Source: Lederbergia citrisecunda
GTDB lineage: Bacteria; Bacillota; Bacilli; Bacillales; Bacillaceae_C
Direction of reading: 5' to 3'
Assembly (NCBI RefSeq): GCF_018343695.1
Contig: NZ_JAGYPJ010000001.1
Span: 3,284,511 to 3,348,510 of the forward strand
Length of the DNA stretch: 64,000 nt
The position numbers were made by a program, and so were the translations under genes. Below, piece by piece: positions 44,528 to 54,125 of this stretch. The notes beneath the pieces were generated by a model. It made no database searches, was not told the origin of the DNA, and saw only the letters and a list, made by a program, of their open reading frames with translations. How positions within the stretch are numbered: position 1 is the first letter of the stretch; each line of letters opens with the position of its first letter.

Positions 44528-46360
44528 CTATTTGGATACTGTTACAATTCTCGTCGCACTAATGGATCCTTTCTTATCTTTTGCATTCACATATATTTTC
44601 GTTCCAACTTGTTGCTTCGGAATTGTCACTTTGTATCTACCAACTCCATCTGCTTTAGCTGTATATGTTTTTGCTCCAATTTTTACAGTGACTACCGCTT
44701 TTGGTTCTGTTTTTCCCTTCACTGATGTTGATTTAGTATTTACGGCATTGACCGTTGGCGTATTCGGTGCAACTCGAATTACTTTTGCAGTCCTTACAGC
44801 ACTGATATTTCCTTTACTGTCTTTTGCTGTAATTGATATAGATGTTCCTGTATTTTGTACCGGAATGGTTACTTTGTAATTACCCTTCGCATCTGATTTA
44901 GCCGTATATGTTTTTGTTCCTATTTTTACGGTGACTATGGCTTTTGGCTCTGTTTTTCCCGTCACTGAAGTTGATTTATTATTTACTTTATTGACCGATG
45001 GCATATTTGGAGCAACTCTTATCACTTTTGTACTTTTTACAGCACTGACATTTCCTTTACTATCTTTTGCTGTGATTGAAATAGTTGTTCCCGTATTTTG
45101 CACTGGAATTGTTACTTTGTAATTACCTTTTGCGTCCGCTTTAGCCGTATATGCTTTTGTTCCAATCTTTACAGTGACGATTAATTTTGGCCCTGTTTTT
45201 CCCGTCACGGAAGTTGATTTATTCGTTATTTGATTGACAGTGGGAACATCTATAAATTTTTTGACGGTGACAATCGTTGGCTCACTTTCATTAAACCAAT
45301 CATCCGTAGCGGTAACATATAATTTACTACCAACAGAAAGTGATTTTATAGTAATTTTAAAATTCCCATTTGAGTCTGCAGTTGCTTCTCCAACGAGATC
45401 GTTATTTTCGTTAACTACATGAATAACAGAAAGCTTTTCAGCCTTGCCAGTGATATACTCACTTTTATCCGTAACATCATATACAATAGGCTTTTCAGGA
45501 GGATCAAGTTTAATATTGGGTGTATTTTGGTCAGGTGCCCGTAAATAAGGTTTGAATTGGATATAAGAACCAGACGCGGGGTCGATATTCTTATCATATA
45601 TCATGTTTTTTATAACTGTTTCATTTGTTGTTCCCCAATAGTTATTTATAGCTGTCATTTTTGCATATAGGTAACCACTAGGTAAAGATAAAGCATAACT
45701 AAATTGATCCTTAGGTTTTAAAAAAGAATTATATAAAACAATTGTTTCGGAATTTTTGAAAGTACTATTATTTCGAACTGCAAAATTTATATAATTGTAA
45801 AATACATTATTTAAAATATATACATTACCAACATTCGTATCTTCACTTATTATTCCACAAGAATTTATAAAAACATTTCGTTCAATATATAGATCTCTTA
45901 CCGGATACCAAAGAAATAAGGGATCTGATACATTAAATAACCTTGAATCTTTTAATATTAAACCTGTAACACCATATTTAGAATTCGGTTTTCTTTTAAA
46001 TAAACTACCTTGAATAATGTCGGTATTCTCAAGGTGGATACTCCCAAATTCTGGATCGACATTTACTTCGTTTAATTTTATTCTTGAACTAGGGTTACCT
46101 ACTGCTTCAAAATCCCCTCTAGCTATGATCCTCCTATTATTACCATCAATCGTTATCCCTGGCTCTACCGTTAATCTAACACCACTCTCAATTGTAATAT
46201 CTCCTGTTAAAGAATATGGCGAGCCTGTCTTAGTCCATGTTGTATCCTGTTTTATTATTCCACTAACATATGTCCTAGAACTTGCTTTTACCGAGATATT
46301 CCCTTGAAAACACATAAGTATTAACATTAAAATGAATATTGTCTTCCAATACCTAACCAT
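44528..46360 (-). CDS. Secreted parallel-beta-helix-like protein with three C-terminal Ig repeats
   Basis: 610 residues. Signal peptide (WKTIFILMLILMCFQG) then about 270 residues with repeated short beta strands (LTVEPGITIDGNNRRI, GLILKDSRLFNVSD, DLYIERNVFINSC, VYILNNVFYNYIN), fitting a right-handed beta-helix as in secreted pectin-lyase-like folds. An Ig-like module and three nearly equal 81-residue Big_6-type repeats follow (STSVTGKTEPK, TIPVQNTGTSISITAKDSKGN). No wall anchor. The ATG at 46360 has GGAGG seven bases upstream; a longer start is rejected. Convergent with the Ig protein at 42794, which has related C-terminal repeats. Confidence 0.8.
   Translation of the reverse strand: MVRYWKTIFILMLILMCFQGNISVKASSRTYVSGIIKQDTTWTKTGSPYSLTGDITIESGVRLTVEPGITIDGNNRRIIARGDFEAVGNPSSRIKLNEVNVDPEFGSIHLENTDIIQGSLFKRKPNSKYGVTGLILKDSRLFNVSDPLFLWYPVRDLYIERNVFINSCGIISEDTNVGNVYILNNVFYNYINFAVRNNSTFKNSETIVLYNSFLKPKDQFSYALSLPSGYLYAKMTAINNYWGTTNETVIKNMIYDKNIDPASGSYIQFKPYLRAPDQNTPNIKLDPPEKPIVYDVTDKSEYITGKAEKLSVIHVVNENNDLVGEATADSNGNFKITIKSLSVGSKLYVTATDDWFNESEPTIVTVKKFIDVPTVNQITNKSTSVTGKTGPKLIVTVKIGTKAYTAKADAKGNYKVTIPVQNTGTTISITAKDSKGNVSAVKSTKVIRVAPNMPSVNKVNNKSTSVTGKTEPKAIVTVKIGTKTYTAKSDAKGNYKVTIPVQNTGTSISITAKDSKGNISAVRTAKVIRVAPNTPTVNAVNTKSTSVKGKTEPKAVVTVKIGAKTYTAKADGVGRYKVTIPKQQVGTKIYVNAKDKKGSISATRIVTVSK
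44531..45244 (-). repeat. Three tandem 243-bp repeats in the beta-helix/Ig protein gene
   Basis: Period 243 bp (81 codons): about 44531-44758 (shorter last copy), 44759-45001 and 45002-45244. The first two read in gene order are nearly identical in DNA, so they are recent or homogenised by recombination. Confidence 0.85.
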
Positions 46361-46516
46361 CGATTCACCTCCCCCGCCCAAAAGGCTTTATTTCCTCAAA
46401 TTTATTTATGCCGCAATTCTACACTCTAGACGTTTAAACTTTTCAAAAAATAAATTCATACGCAGAATGATGTCTTTAGAAAGTGATGCAATTTTTTACA
46501 TGTTGATGTTTAAATA

Positions 46517-46547
46517 GAAAAAAGAGCAATTTTATAATTGCTCTTTC
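46517..46547 (-). terminator. Hairpin with T-run on the minus strand
   Basis: AAAGAGCAATT pairs with AATTGCTCTTT around TTAT; T-run on the minus strand. It ends a unit that contains only the fragment at 46553, probably a remnant gene's own terminator. Nothing else supported in 46361-46516. Confidence 0.7.
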
Positions 46548-46552
46548 AAAAT

Positions 46553-46615
46553 ACTGTTATAATTTTCGTTGCACTAATCGGTACTTTTTTATCTTTTGCA
46601 TTCACATATATTTTA
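46553..46615 (-). pseudogene. Short duplicate of the end of the beta-helix/Ig gene
   Basis: About 60 bp nearly match 44533-44596, the 3' end of the beta-helix/Ig gene (ACTGTTATAATTTTCGTTGC and CATTCACATATATTTT in both). It would encode the last 20 residues (KIYVNAKDKK-like to the stop). A terminator hairpin lies just after, so a second related gene once ended here and has been lost. Confidence 0.65.
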
Positions 46616-46656
46616 GCCAGTTATTTACTACTCTAGGTAGATAACTGGCTATGTTA
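46615..46656. terminator. Hairpin downstream of the DUF4317 gene
   Basis: AGCCAGTTAT-TA pairs with TA-ATAACTGGCT around a 10-base loop; a weak T-run exists on both sides. It probably ends the DUF4317 transcript. The next 130 bases show no gene. Confidence 0.6.
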
Positions 46657-46793
46657 TTTTATTCATCCAATGGTAATCTTTTTTACCTTTCAAAAAGACT
46701 CTTCACTTTTTTCGTATACTTGCACTATAGCTTTATCAAAAGTCACCTTTCACAATGAGCAAACTACTAAACTCCAATAAATATTTTGATATT

Positions 46794-47978
46794 CTAATAG
46801 TGCAACGATGTTTCCGGAATCAGTGTAAAACTTTCAATCTCAGCGTCTTCATCCACCTCAATTAATAAACAACGTTTACCATTAAAGGTGACCTGCTTTA
46901 CATATCGCAAGTCTTTTGGGCTAATTGAAATATTCGCTACTTTCGTATTGATTTTAATAGATTTCGAGTTATATTTTGGCAATATACTACTTGCTTTAAG
47001 TTCGTACTTCTCGTCATCGATGACTGTTTTGAACGCCATTTCAACTTTATCCGTACTGACGTCTTCCACTCCGCTCATCTTTAACACACGTTCTACGTCT
47101 TTGTAATCCAATGTCGGATCTACTTCATCATCTTCTTCATCTTCATCAACATCCATCATACGATTGATTTCATCGTATACATTGGCAAGCGTATGAGTAT
47201 CAACCTGGTCTCCAACCACTTGTTTTACAATTTCTTCAAAAACAGCTTTATCTTCTGCAGCCGTCATGATTTCTTCGCCATTCAAGACATTCTCGATAAA
47301 GTGATAATCTGGCTGATTCGCTTTTCCTGATGAGTAAAGCACGCGGTTAACATCTGCTGAATTGTCTGTGAAACTTGGAAACAAAAATCCTGCTACCGGT
47401 GATGTGAGATTGATAACGGAATCGACCACAACACTGGACTTAAATTCCTTCTCAATATAGTCAAACACTAACGATCTTTTCGGCTGTTCCGTCTGGTTAA
47501 TGCTGCAAAGAATAAAAGGATGTGTATACACCTCATCCCGATCACTCACTTCAGCTTCCTCACTGCTCCTTTTCGTCGGTTTAAAATATTCTCCACGTAT
47601 GAAAGTAACAACCATGTCCTTCTCATACTGAACGTCCTTAAACATCTTTTCAACAATGAGAAGCATCTGATCATTCCATTCGTCCGCATCCTCCGCTTGC
47701 AAACCTTCATACAGAATAACCTGAGTGTGATCTTCCGCCTGCTCTTGAAACTTTACTTCAAATAACTTCACATCTAATGCACCCGTTAGCACTTTTTTAA
47801 AATTTTTAATGAATAACTCCTGCTGCTCCCTATCTAACATGGAAAAAGGATTGCTCTCTTGATGGTAAATATCACTGCTTTCCTTTCTTATATACACATT
47901 AAAAATATTAGTGATTTTTAATAAATCATTATCGAGTTTGAACTGTTTACGAATGTTTGCGATATCCTTCTTGTTCAT
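46794..47978 (-). CDS. DUF4317 family protein
   Basis: 394 residues, soluble, starting MNKKDIANIRKQFKLDNDLL, which is the characteristic N-terminus of DUF4317 proteins of Bacillota. Typical features continue: EVKFQEQAEDHTQVILYEGL, VVTFIRGEYFKPTKR, a late acid patch DVDEDEEDDEVDP and FNGKRCLLIEVDEDAEIESF. The family has no assigned function. The ATG at 47978 is preferred; a TTG at 47990 lies directly on the AGGAG and cannot be the start. Single gene. No nearby gene hints at a role. Confidence 0.85.
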   Translation of the reverse strand: MNKKDIANIRKQFKLDNDLLKITNIFNVYIRKESSDIYHQESNPFSMLDREQQELFIKNFKKVLTGALDVKLFEVKFQEQAEDHTQVILYEGLQAEDADEWNDQMLLIVEKMFKDVQYEKDMVVTFIRGEYFKPTKRSSEEAEVSDRDEVYTHPFILCSINQTEQPKRSLVFDYIEKEFKSSVVVDSVINLTSPVAGFLFPSFTDNSADVNRVLYSSGKANQPDYHFIENVLNGEEIMTAAEDKAVFEEIVKQVVGDQVDTHTLANVYDEINRMMDVDEDEEDDEVDPTLDYKDVERVLKMSGVEDVSTDKVEMAFKTVIDDEKYELKASSILPKYNSKSIKINTKVANISISPKDLRYVKQVTFNGKRCLLIEVDEDAEIESFTLIPETSLHY

Positions 47979-48342
47979 ATGAAAGTGCAACTCCTTAGCT
48001 GTTTTGTCTTTTAGAGAAAAAGGAAAAGGAGACTGGGTCCTTGTTCCGGTTGAATGTAAAAAAAGGAATCCATTTTGTCGTTTTCACGCTTATGGACACC
48101 CCCTTATTATAACAAGATTGATAGTCAATCAGCTTTTTAATTTGATTGTTTACAATTCATTTCAGAAATACCAACCTAATTTAAATATTGTACGATCCTC
48201 CGCACCTAATTAAGCGGCGGTTTTAATAATGAAATGTTGCATTTAAATTGTGTTTTAAAACCACTAAACCTGTCTCTTACAAAAAGTCTTTTGTTTGAAT
48301 AAATTATTAACAAAATATTCCACGAAAGGGGGTGTTTTACTT
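47979..48342. other. Divergent intergenic region
   Basis: AT-rich DNA between the DUF4317 gene (minus) and the propeller gene (plus). TTGACT and TATAAT words occur on the minus strand near 48112-48135 but 11 bases apart, not a normal promoter. A GCGG patch around 48212 has no partner. Nothing else supported. Confidence 0.4.
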
Positions 48343-49308
48343 TTGGGAATTCGAAAAGATTTTCTTTACATTGGTGACACCAGCGATGACACTGTAAAAC
48401 GTTTCAACGCATTTACAGGGCAAGTTCGTGACCCTTTTGTAACATCAACAAGTGGAGGCTTACACGGTCCTCGAGGCCTTATTTTTGACCATTTGGGTAA
48501 TCTCCTTGTCTCCAATCAGAACGTAGATCAGCCCCAGAACGGTGAAGTGTTGAAGTACAGTAGAAAGACAGGTGCGTTTCTAGGTAAAGTAGTCAGTTCT
48601 GACCAAGAAGGAGCTCCTTTTTCGCCGCGGGGCATTGTCCTCTCAGACAACAATGTTTTGTATGTTGCAGACTTACAGAACACCAGTCCCGACGGGCAAC
48701 CACTGCCAGGAGAATTAAGAGCATATAATTATAATGGCACTACTGCAGATTTTATTGGTACTTTCAACCACTCTGGCTTCAATGGTGCATTTTTCCCTCG
48801 CAGTGTCGTCATTGGACCAGAAGGCTTGCTTTATGTCTCTGTTTTTAACCCTTTTGATCCGCTTAATGGCTGGGTACTTCGTTTTGATCCAGAAACAAGG
48901 GAGTTTATTGACGTGTTTGTTGAGAGCAATGACGTCAACAATCTCCACCGTCCAGAAGGCTTAGTCTTTGGTCCTGATGGAAACCTCTATGTTACCAGTT
49001 TCCGCGCGGATGAAAACGACACTGATAAAATTCTTATCTTCGATGGTGAATCCGGCGCGTTTCTTGACAAAATTGACCTTGATACTATCGGGGGACCGCG
49101 TTCTTTCGCGATGGCAATCCTGTTCGGACCAGAAGGACAATTGTTTGTTCCCATTTCAGGTGTCGGACCAGATACAGGCTCAGTACGGAGTTATGACGTT
49201 CAAACTAAGACTTTTGATGTGTTCATCCTACCGGGCGGAACATTAGGAAGCCCTTGGTATCTGACATTTGGAAATACTGATCCTGCGACTTTGGCTTACG
49301 AAGAATAA
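48343..49308 (+). CDS. Six-bladed beta-propeller protein (NHL/SMP-30-like)
   Basis: 321 residues. Repeated blade words ([85 protein letters not shown]) recur about every 50 residues, giving six blades in the NHL or SMP-30/gluconolactonase style. Each blade ends with a strand and G-x-DG-x-L-Y-V turn. No signal peptide is evident, so the protein may be cytoplasmic or poorly exported. Start is TTG at 48343, with AAAGGGGGTG eight bases before; the longer TTG frame lacks a site. The role is unknown; such propellers bind sugars, metals or proteins. Confidence 0.78.
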   Translation: MGIRKDFLYIGDTSDDTVKRFNAFTGQVRDPFVTSTSGGLHGPRGLIFDHLGNLLVSNQNVDQPQNGEVLKYSRKTGAFLGKVVSSDQEGAPFSPRGIVLSDNNVLYVADLQNTSPDGQPLPGELRAYNYNGTTADFIGTFNHSGFNGAFFPRSVVIGPEGLLYVSVFNPFDPLNGWVLRFDPETREFIDVFVESNDVNNLHRPEGLVFGPDGNLYVTSFRADENDTDKILIFDGESGAFLDKIDLDTIGGPRSFAMAILFGPEGQLFVPISGVGPDTGSVRSYDVQTKTFDVFILPGGTLGSPWYLTFGNTDPATLAYEE

Positions 49309-49400
49309 AGATTGGGAAGAATAGAAGTGAGTTTTATTCCTATATGAAGACAAACGCCATCCATTCCTTTGATATTCGGAATGCATATGGATAATCCTTT

Positions 49401-49430
49401 AAGCCATTGATGTGTATCAATGGCTTTTTT
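49401..49430 (+). terminator. Terminator after the propeller gene
   Basis: AAGCCATTGAT, loop GTGT, ATCAATGGCTT, then TTTT. The remaining 49431-49710 contains no gene; AGGAGG at 49677 was probably the ribosome site of the lost amidohydrolase copy. Confidence 0.88.
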
Positions 49431-49710
49431 GTGAACTTTACGAACTGATTGTCAAAAATCTATGTGCATTTTTTAGTTATGAAAGTTGGGAGTAACTAAA
49501 CAATAATTGACTCAGTTTCATACGCTTTTTTCTATAATAGCGACATGAAGGAGATAAGAGCTAAACGTTATGATAAACAAGATTGAAAAAGTAATTATTG
49601 TGAATCGAGGCTAGTAATTTTCAATATCTCGCAAATAATAATCGTATCATTGACGATTAGCGTATAAAACTTTTAGGAGGTTCAATTGGGACAAATAAAA
49701 TAATCACCCG

Positions 49711-49952
49711 GTGTCGCAATTTCAGCATATGTGTATAACACGATTCGGAGAATATCCAATGCTCTCTGGCTCAGAAGATTTTGCCTACTATCTAGAAAAA
49801 ATCCCTGGCTGTTTCTTTTTCATTGGTTGTAAACCAAAAGGGAAAATGCTTACTTTAATCATCATCCAAAATTTGATATTGATGAAGACTGTCTTCTTGT
49901 TGCAGCAAAATCAATTGGACAAGTTGTCTGCTGCTATTATGGGCTAGAGTAG
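49711..49952 (+). pseudogene. C-terminal fragment of an M20 amidohydrolase gene, frameshifted
   Basis: GSEDFAYYLEKIPGC aligns with the end of the intact amidohydrolase downstream (PSDDFAYYLEKIPGC), then a frameshift near 49845 moves the homologous text YFNHHPKFDIDEDC and AAKSIGQVVCCYYGLE to another frame, ending with TAG at 49952. Only the last 75 codons remain. It is divergent at about a third of positions from the downstream gene, so it is an older paralogue, not a fresh copy. Confidence 0.8.
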
Positions 49953-49988
49953 GGATTATAAAAAGTCTTGAGAAAGGAAGACATACAA

Positions 49989-51176
49989 ATGAAAAAACAA
50001 TTAATGGACATGTTAGAGGCTCGTAAAGAGGAAATGATTCAAATCCGCCGTTATTTACATGAAAATCCTGAGTTATCCTTTCATGAAGGTAAAACAGCTC
50101 AATATATTTTGGACTTCTATAAGGGGATAGAGGTAGAAATCCAATCCAATGTTGGAAATGGTCATGGAATTATCGTGACGATTAAAGGTGGAAAGCCTGG
50201 GAAAACGATTGGACTTCGTGCTGATTTTGATGCCCTTCCTATCCTTGAAGAAACGGGGCTTCCCTTTAGATCAAAAAATGAAGGTGTTATGCATGCCTGT
50301 GGTCATGATGGCCATACAGCTTACTTAATGATTCTTGCTGATTGCTTGATCCAATTAAAAGATCAGATACCTGGAACAATCAAAATCATTCATCAACATG
50401 CCGAAGAAGTACCGCCCGGCGGAGCAAAAAGTATTGTGGACTCGGGAGCACTTGACGATATAGATAATATTTTTGGTATTCATTTACTCCCCATGAATCC
50501 AGTTGGCTTTGTTGGATACCACAGCGGCTTTTCAATGGCAGGAAGATCTTATTTTAAATTAATGATTCAAGGGGTTGGAGGGCATGGCTCTTCCCCCCAT
50601 ATGGCCAATGATGCGATTGTGGCCGGCTCATCTTTTGTTACAGCCGTACAAACGATTATTAGCCGCCGTTTAAATCCTTTTGAGATGGGAGTCATCACTA
50701 TTGGATCGTTTGACGGAAAAGGTACCTTCAATGTCATTAAAGATCGTGTCGAGCTTGAAGGTGACATCCGCTACATGACCGTGGAAACGAAAGGGATTAT
50801 TGAAAAAGAAGTTCGGCGCATTGTTAGAGGGATTGAAGCTGAATTTGGTGTGCAATGTGAGTTAACCTATACATCTGATTATCCTCCTTTGTATAATAAT
50901 CCAGATGTTACAGAAAGAGTAAAAACCAGCCTTGAAAAGGCAAATGATCCAGACATTAAGCACGTTGTTGAATATCCAATGATGTCACCATCCGATGACT
51001 TTGCTTACTACTTAGAAAAAATCCCTGGCTGCTACTTTTATATTGGAAGTACCCCAAAAGGCGTCGAAAAACCTTATTTCAATCACCATCCTAAATTTGA
51101 TATCGACGAAGACGCCCTCATCGTAGCAGCAAAATCAGTCGGCTACGTAGTTTGTGGCTACTATGGGTTAGAGTAA
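49989..51176 (+). CDS. M20 family amidohydrolase (N-acyl-amino-acid hydrolase type)
   Basis: 395 residues with M20D-type layout: catalytic domain, dimerisation domain (about 185-295) and return. HACGHDGHTAYLM contains the metal Cys and His, HQHAEEVPPGGAKS carries the catalytic and metal-bridging Glu, and FNHHPKFDIDE the final His. Relatives (YxeP, AmhX, hippurate hydrolase) cut N-acyl or N-carbamoyl amino acids. AAAGGAAG nine bases before ATG 49989 sets the start. A dead copy of the gene's end lies 37 bases before it. Terminator at 51238. Confidence 0.88.
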   Translation: MKKQLMDMLEARKEEMIQIRRYLHENPELSFHEGKTAQYILDFYKGIEVEIQSNVGNGHGIIVTIKGGKPGKTIGLRADFDALPILEETGLPFRSKNEGVMHACGHDGHTAYLMILADCLIQLKDQIPGTIKIIHQHAEEVPPGGAKSIVDSGALDDIDNIFGIHLLPMNPVGFVGYHSGFSMAGRSYFKLMIQGVGGHGSSPHMANDAIVAGSSFVTAVQTIISRRLNPFEMGVITIGSFDGKGTFNVIKDRVELEGDIRYMTVETKGIIEKEVRRIVRGIEAEFGVQCELTYTSDYPPLYNNPDVTERVKTSLEKANDPDIKHVVEYPMMSPSDDFAYYLEKIPGCYFYIGSTPKGVEKPYFNHHPKFDIDEDALIVAAKSVGYVVCGYYGLE

Positions 51177-51237
51177 CTCTCTGAATTATCCCCATATATA
51201 TAGAAAAAATTTCTTTAATAAATATTGAAACCATTTC

Positions 51238-51275
51238 AAAAAGCGCCTTCCTTGATATAAGGAAGGTGCTTTTAG
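51238..51275 (+). terminator. Terminator after the amidohydrolase gene
   Basis: AAAAAGC-CCTTCCTT pairs with AAGGAAGG-GCTTTTA around a four- to six-base loop. Confidence 0.85.
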
Positions 51276-51410
51276 TTATCTTTATTCTGTTTCACCAATC
51301 TGCACACCCGTTACTCGTTTAAATACAGAAACAAAGTGTCCCTAAGGCAGCCGTTTTTCTATGTATGATATAATAGTTCGGTAGTTTTAAGCTTCACGGA
51401 GGTTTCATAA

Positions 51411-52301
51411 TGAAATTAAATAAAGGTATTTTATTTGTATTATTAGGTGCTGGATGTTTTGGCTTTACACCGATATTTGCTAAATTGGGGTTTAGCTACG
51501 GCTACTCACTTGCCAAATTAATATCGTTCAAATGATCATTTCCTCATTTTTATTATGGTCTTTCACTCTAATTAAACGCTCCAGTTTTAAAGGGCTTAAT
51601 ACGAAGAATGTTCCTCAAATAATGATAACCGGTTGTTTTATCGGATTAACAAGTATTTTTTATTATGGTGCGATGCAATATCTGCCGGCCTCATTGGCCA
51701 TCATATTAATGTTTCAATTCGTTTGGATCGGAATTATTTTAGAATGGATTTTCAGCAAAATAAAACCTGCCCCTTTAACGGTATTGTCCATCATATTAAT
51801 TTTGATCGGGGTCTTTTTTACTTCCAATATATTAATTGGCGACATACAAGGATTACCTTTTAAGGGTTTCCTTTTTGGTATTATATCTGCATTCACTTAT
51901 GCCGGATTTATTTTTTTCAGCGGAAAGGTCGCTGTAAATGTAGACCCATGGACTCGGACTTCTTTAATGGCAACTGGGTCAACCATCTTAGTCCTTGTCC
52001 TATTCATACGTGACATTCCATCTGTACTTCCATTGGAGGCAAACCTATTAACAACCGCCGTTGGTGTTTCGCTATTTGGAGCAGTCCTTCCCCCACTATT
52101 TTTCGCAGTGGGCGCACCATTGGTTTCAGGTGTATATTAACATCTATTGAATTACCGGTCGCCATCCTATCAGCCAGCCTTGTTTTGTCAGAAGCTATAA
52201 CTCCGCTTCAGTGGTTAGTCACGGCTATTATATTAGCAGCGATTGCGTTAAATGAACTTGGTAGTAGTCTTTTTAGCGTTACGAAGCATATTAAAGGGTA
52301 G
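51411..52301 (+). pseudogene. EamA/DMT family transporter gene with two frameshifts
   Basis: A good site (GGAGG) and ATG 51411 start GILFVLLGAGCFGFTPIFAK, the first EamA helix. One base is lost near 51517 (LAKL, then INIVQMIISSFLLW in another frame), and the protein runs on through the first EamA half and into the second (LTTAVGVSLFGAVLPPLFFA). A second lesion after GAPLVSG near 52130 again changes frame, and the text IELPVAILSASLVLSEAITP continues to the true stop TAG at 52299. If repaired it would be a full ten-helix drug/metabolite transporter of about 296 residues. Recent decay, as no other changes are seen. Confidence 0.85.
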
Positions 52302-52364
52302 TGTTTTTTTGGGTGCTTTTATTAAATTTAAATGTAAAATTATGATTATGCTTTATTTAAAAGG

Positions 52365-52421
52365 AAAAAACCTCATTTATTTATGATACGGTTCACCGTA
52401 ATGTATCTAAATGAGGTTTTT
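52365..52421 (+). repeat. Dispersed intergenic repeat, copy E (complete)
   Basis: The only complete copy: A6-CCTCATTTA, TTTATGATACGG, TTCACCGTAATGTATC, TAAATGAGG-T5. Outer arms CCTCATTTA/TAAATGAGG plus A/T tails, middle GATAC/GTATC and inner ACGGT/ACCGT pair in nested order, so it folds into a long stem. It could act as a terminator in both directions, for the dead EamA gene on its left. Rest of 52302-52601 shows only AT-rich DNA. Confidence 0.85.
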
Positions 52422-52601
52422 ATTATGTATTTTGAGAATAGTACGCTGTCACTCCCCAAATAATGTCCGTGAATTCGACAAAATACGATAAGTGTACACT
52501 TAATTCAATGTAAAATGTATAAAACATTATGTATACTTTACTATACATTATGCATAAAATATATTACAAAAAGTAAAGTTTAGCATACAGGAGGTGCAAA
52601 A

Positions 52602-53043
52602 CATGACCTACCAAGAAAAGAAAAGTATCGTATCATTGATCAGCACTTATTTTCGTATCTTATTGCTTGTACATGTATCCTCAGTACCCTGAAGGAGGTA
52701 GGAGTCGATTGAAACCTTTCGCTTTTGGGGATCCTTCGTCCTTATCTTGACTATAGTTTCCATAGTTGCACACATCATTATCAGCATTATTTTTAACATT
52801 GTTTTTAGAATTAGGACGAGAGAAAAGGAACCCAGATTTGCGGATGAACTGGATAAATTGATTGAGTTAAAATCGTTCCGAAATTCTTTTTTTGTGTTTA
52901 TCCTCGGCTTTCTTGTTGCAATGGGATCGCTGATCATTTATCAGCCGTTACAGGAGATGTTCATAATCCTGATCATTTCAGGATTCATTTCTGATGTGAC
53001 CGGCTCCATCACGAAATATTATCACTATCGGAGAGGAGTGTAA
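52602..53043 (+). pseudogene. Decayed membrane protein gene, partner of the XRE regulator
   Basis: AGGAGGTG before ATG 52602 and the frame MTYQEKKSIVSLIST break after 28 codons; in another frame the text ESIETFRFWGSFVLILTIVS then continues as HIIISIIFNIVFRIRTREKE and FFVFILGFLVAMGSLI to a stop at 53043. At least two lesions lie between 52650 and 52702. The shape (four helices, then a small XRE regulator directly downstream) matches a common Bacillota pair of a DUF2178-like membrane protein and regulator. The TTG at 52747 could still start a partial protein of 98 residues. Confidence 0.7.
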
Positions 53044-53045
53044 GG

Positions 53046-53270
53046 GTGGGTAAAAATCTTGTCGGCAATCATATTCGAAAATTACGATTCAACCATGATG
53101 AAATGACCCAGCAGCAGTTGGCTGACAAGGTGGAAGTAACAAGACAAACGATTGTGGCTCTCGAAAAAGGAAACTATTCCCCATCTTTAGAACTGGCTTT
53201 TCGAATTGCTCATGCCTTTAACTTACCTTTAGAAGAGGTATTCTTTTATGGGGACAACACCAAAGTTTAA
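53046..53270 (+). CDS. Small XRE family transcriptional regulator
   Basis: 74 residues, a lone helix-turn-helix of the Cro/CI type: IRKLRFNHDEMTQQQLADKVEVTRQTIVALEKGNYSPSLE with the recognition helix VTRQTIVALE, and the ending AFNLPLEEVFFY typical of short YvaO/YozG-like regulators. Start GTG; AGGAG lies seven bases before it and inside the end of the preceding membrane protein gene, so the two were coupled. It remains intact although the partner is dead. Likely controls its own operon. Confidence 0.85.
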   Translation: MGKNLVGNHIRKLRFNHDEMTQQQLADKVEVTRQTIVALEKGNYSPSLELAFRIAHAFNLPLEEVFFYGDNTKV

Positions 53271-53315
53271 GAAATAGCTTTAACGTTTATGAATTTAATA
53301 AAAGGCGGAGATAAA

Positions 53316-54014
53316 ATGAATTCAAACAAAAAAGCGGCAAAAATTGTGGGAGTACTATTTATACTTGCAGCCATAGCGGCAATAATAGGTCTTACTTTAT
53401 ACGATCCCATCCTAAACGGTCCCGATTACCTGATTAAAGGTAGCGAACATGCCAACCAAGTGATACTGGGAGCGCTTATGGAGTTAATTCTTGTCGTTTC
53501 AGTGGTTGGTACAGCAACGACCATGTTTCCAATTTTACGAAAATATAATGAAACGATTGCTCTTTGGCATGTTTGCTTCAGATTTCTTGAAGCGGTTATC
53601 ATTACGGTTGGTGTAATCAGTGTTCTGTCCCTGTTGACCTTAAGCCGGGAATTTGTAACAGCAGGAGCCCCGGATAGCACCTCTTTTCAAGCTTCAGGTA
53701 TATTATTAAAAGCAGTACATGACTGGACCTTTCTACTTGGGCCACTTTTCATGCTGGGTATCAATACGATGATGTACAGTTATCTATTTTATAAATCCAA
53801 GCTCGTACCCAGGTTTATCTCCATCTTGGGTATGATAGGGGCAACTTGTGTTTTTATTTGTGCCTTGTTAGTCATGTTCGGTGTCATTCAGCAAATTTCT
53901 GTATGGGGTGGTATTTTGGCCCTGCCAGTAGCAGCAAATGAAATGATTTTAGCAGTATGGCTCATCGTTAAAGGATTCAACGGTTCTGCAATAGATTCCC
54001 TGTCTGAAAAATAG
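53316..54014 (+). CDS. DUF4386 family membrane protein
   Basis: 232 residues, six membrane helices. Opening KKAAKIVGVLFILAAIAAIIGLTLYDPIL and the later GSEHANQVILGALMELILVV, FRFLEAVIITVGVISV, and HDWTFLLGPLFMLGINTMMY are motifs of DUF4386, a family of unknown function often next to small regulators. The start at 53316 has GGCGGAG six bases upstream; an upstream in-frame ATG is rejected. It may be the third gene of the XRE operon, 45 bases away. Confidence 0.85.
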   Translation: MNSNKKAAKIVGVLFILAAIAAIIGLTLYDPILNGPDYLIKGSEHANQVILGALMELILVVSVVGTATTMFPILRKYNETIALWHVCFRFLEAVIITVGVISVLSLLTLSREFVTAGAPDSTSFQASGILLKAVHDWTFLLGPLFMLGINTMMYSYLFYKSKLVPRFISILGMIGATCVFICALLVMFGVIQQISVWGGILALPVAANEMILAVWLIVKGFNGSAIDSLSEK

Positions 54015-54125
54015 AAAGTGTCAAGATATTTTCATTTCTAGAATTTTGAATATTAATTATTTATGGGATTTATTCGAAGATTCTCTGCTTGAATCAATAA
54101 AAAATAACAATGCTAATTTTCGCAG

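Noticed and set aside
44531-45244. Possible CRISPR-like array because of regular repeats
   Set aside because: The 243-bp repeats are coding Ig modules with a codon-exact period and no spacers.
46332-46517. Plus-strand frame over the start of the beta-helix/Ig gene
   Set aside because: Antisense to the signal peptide region; no supporting feature.
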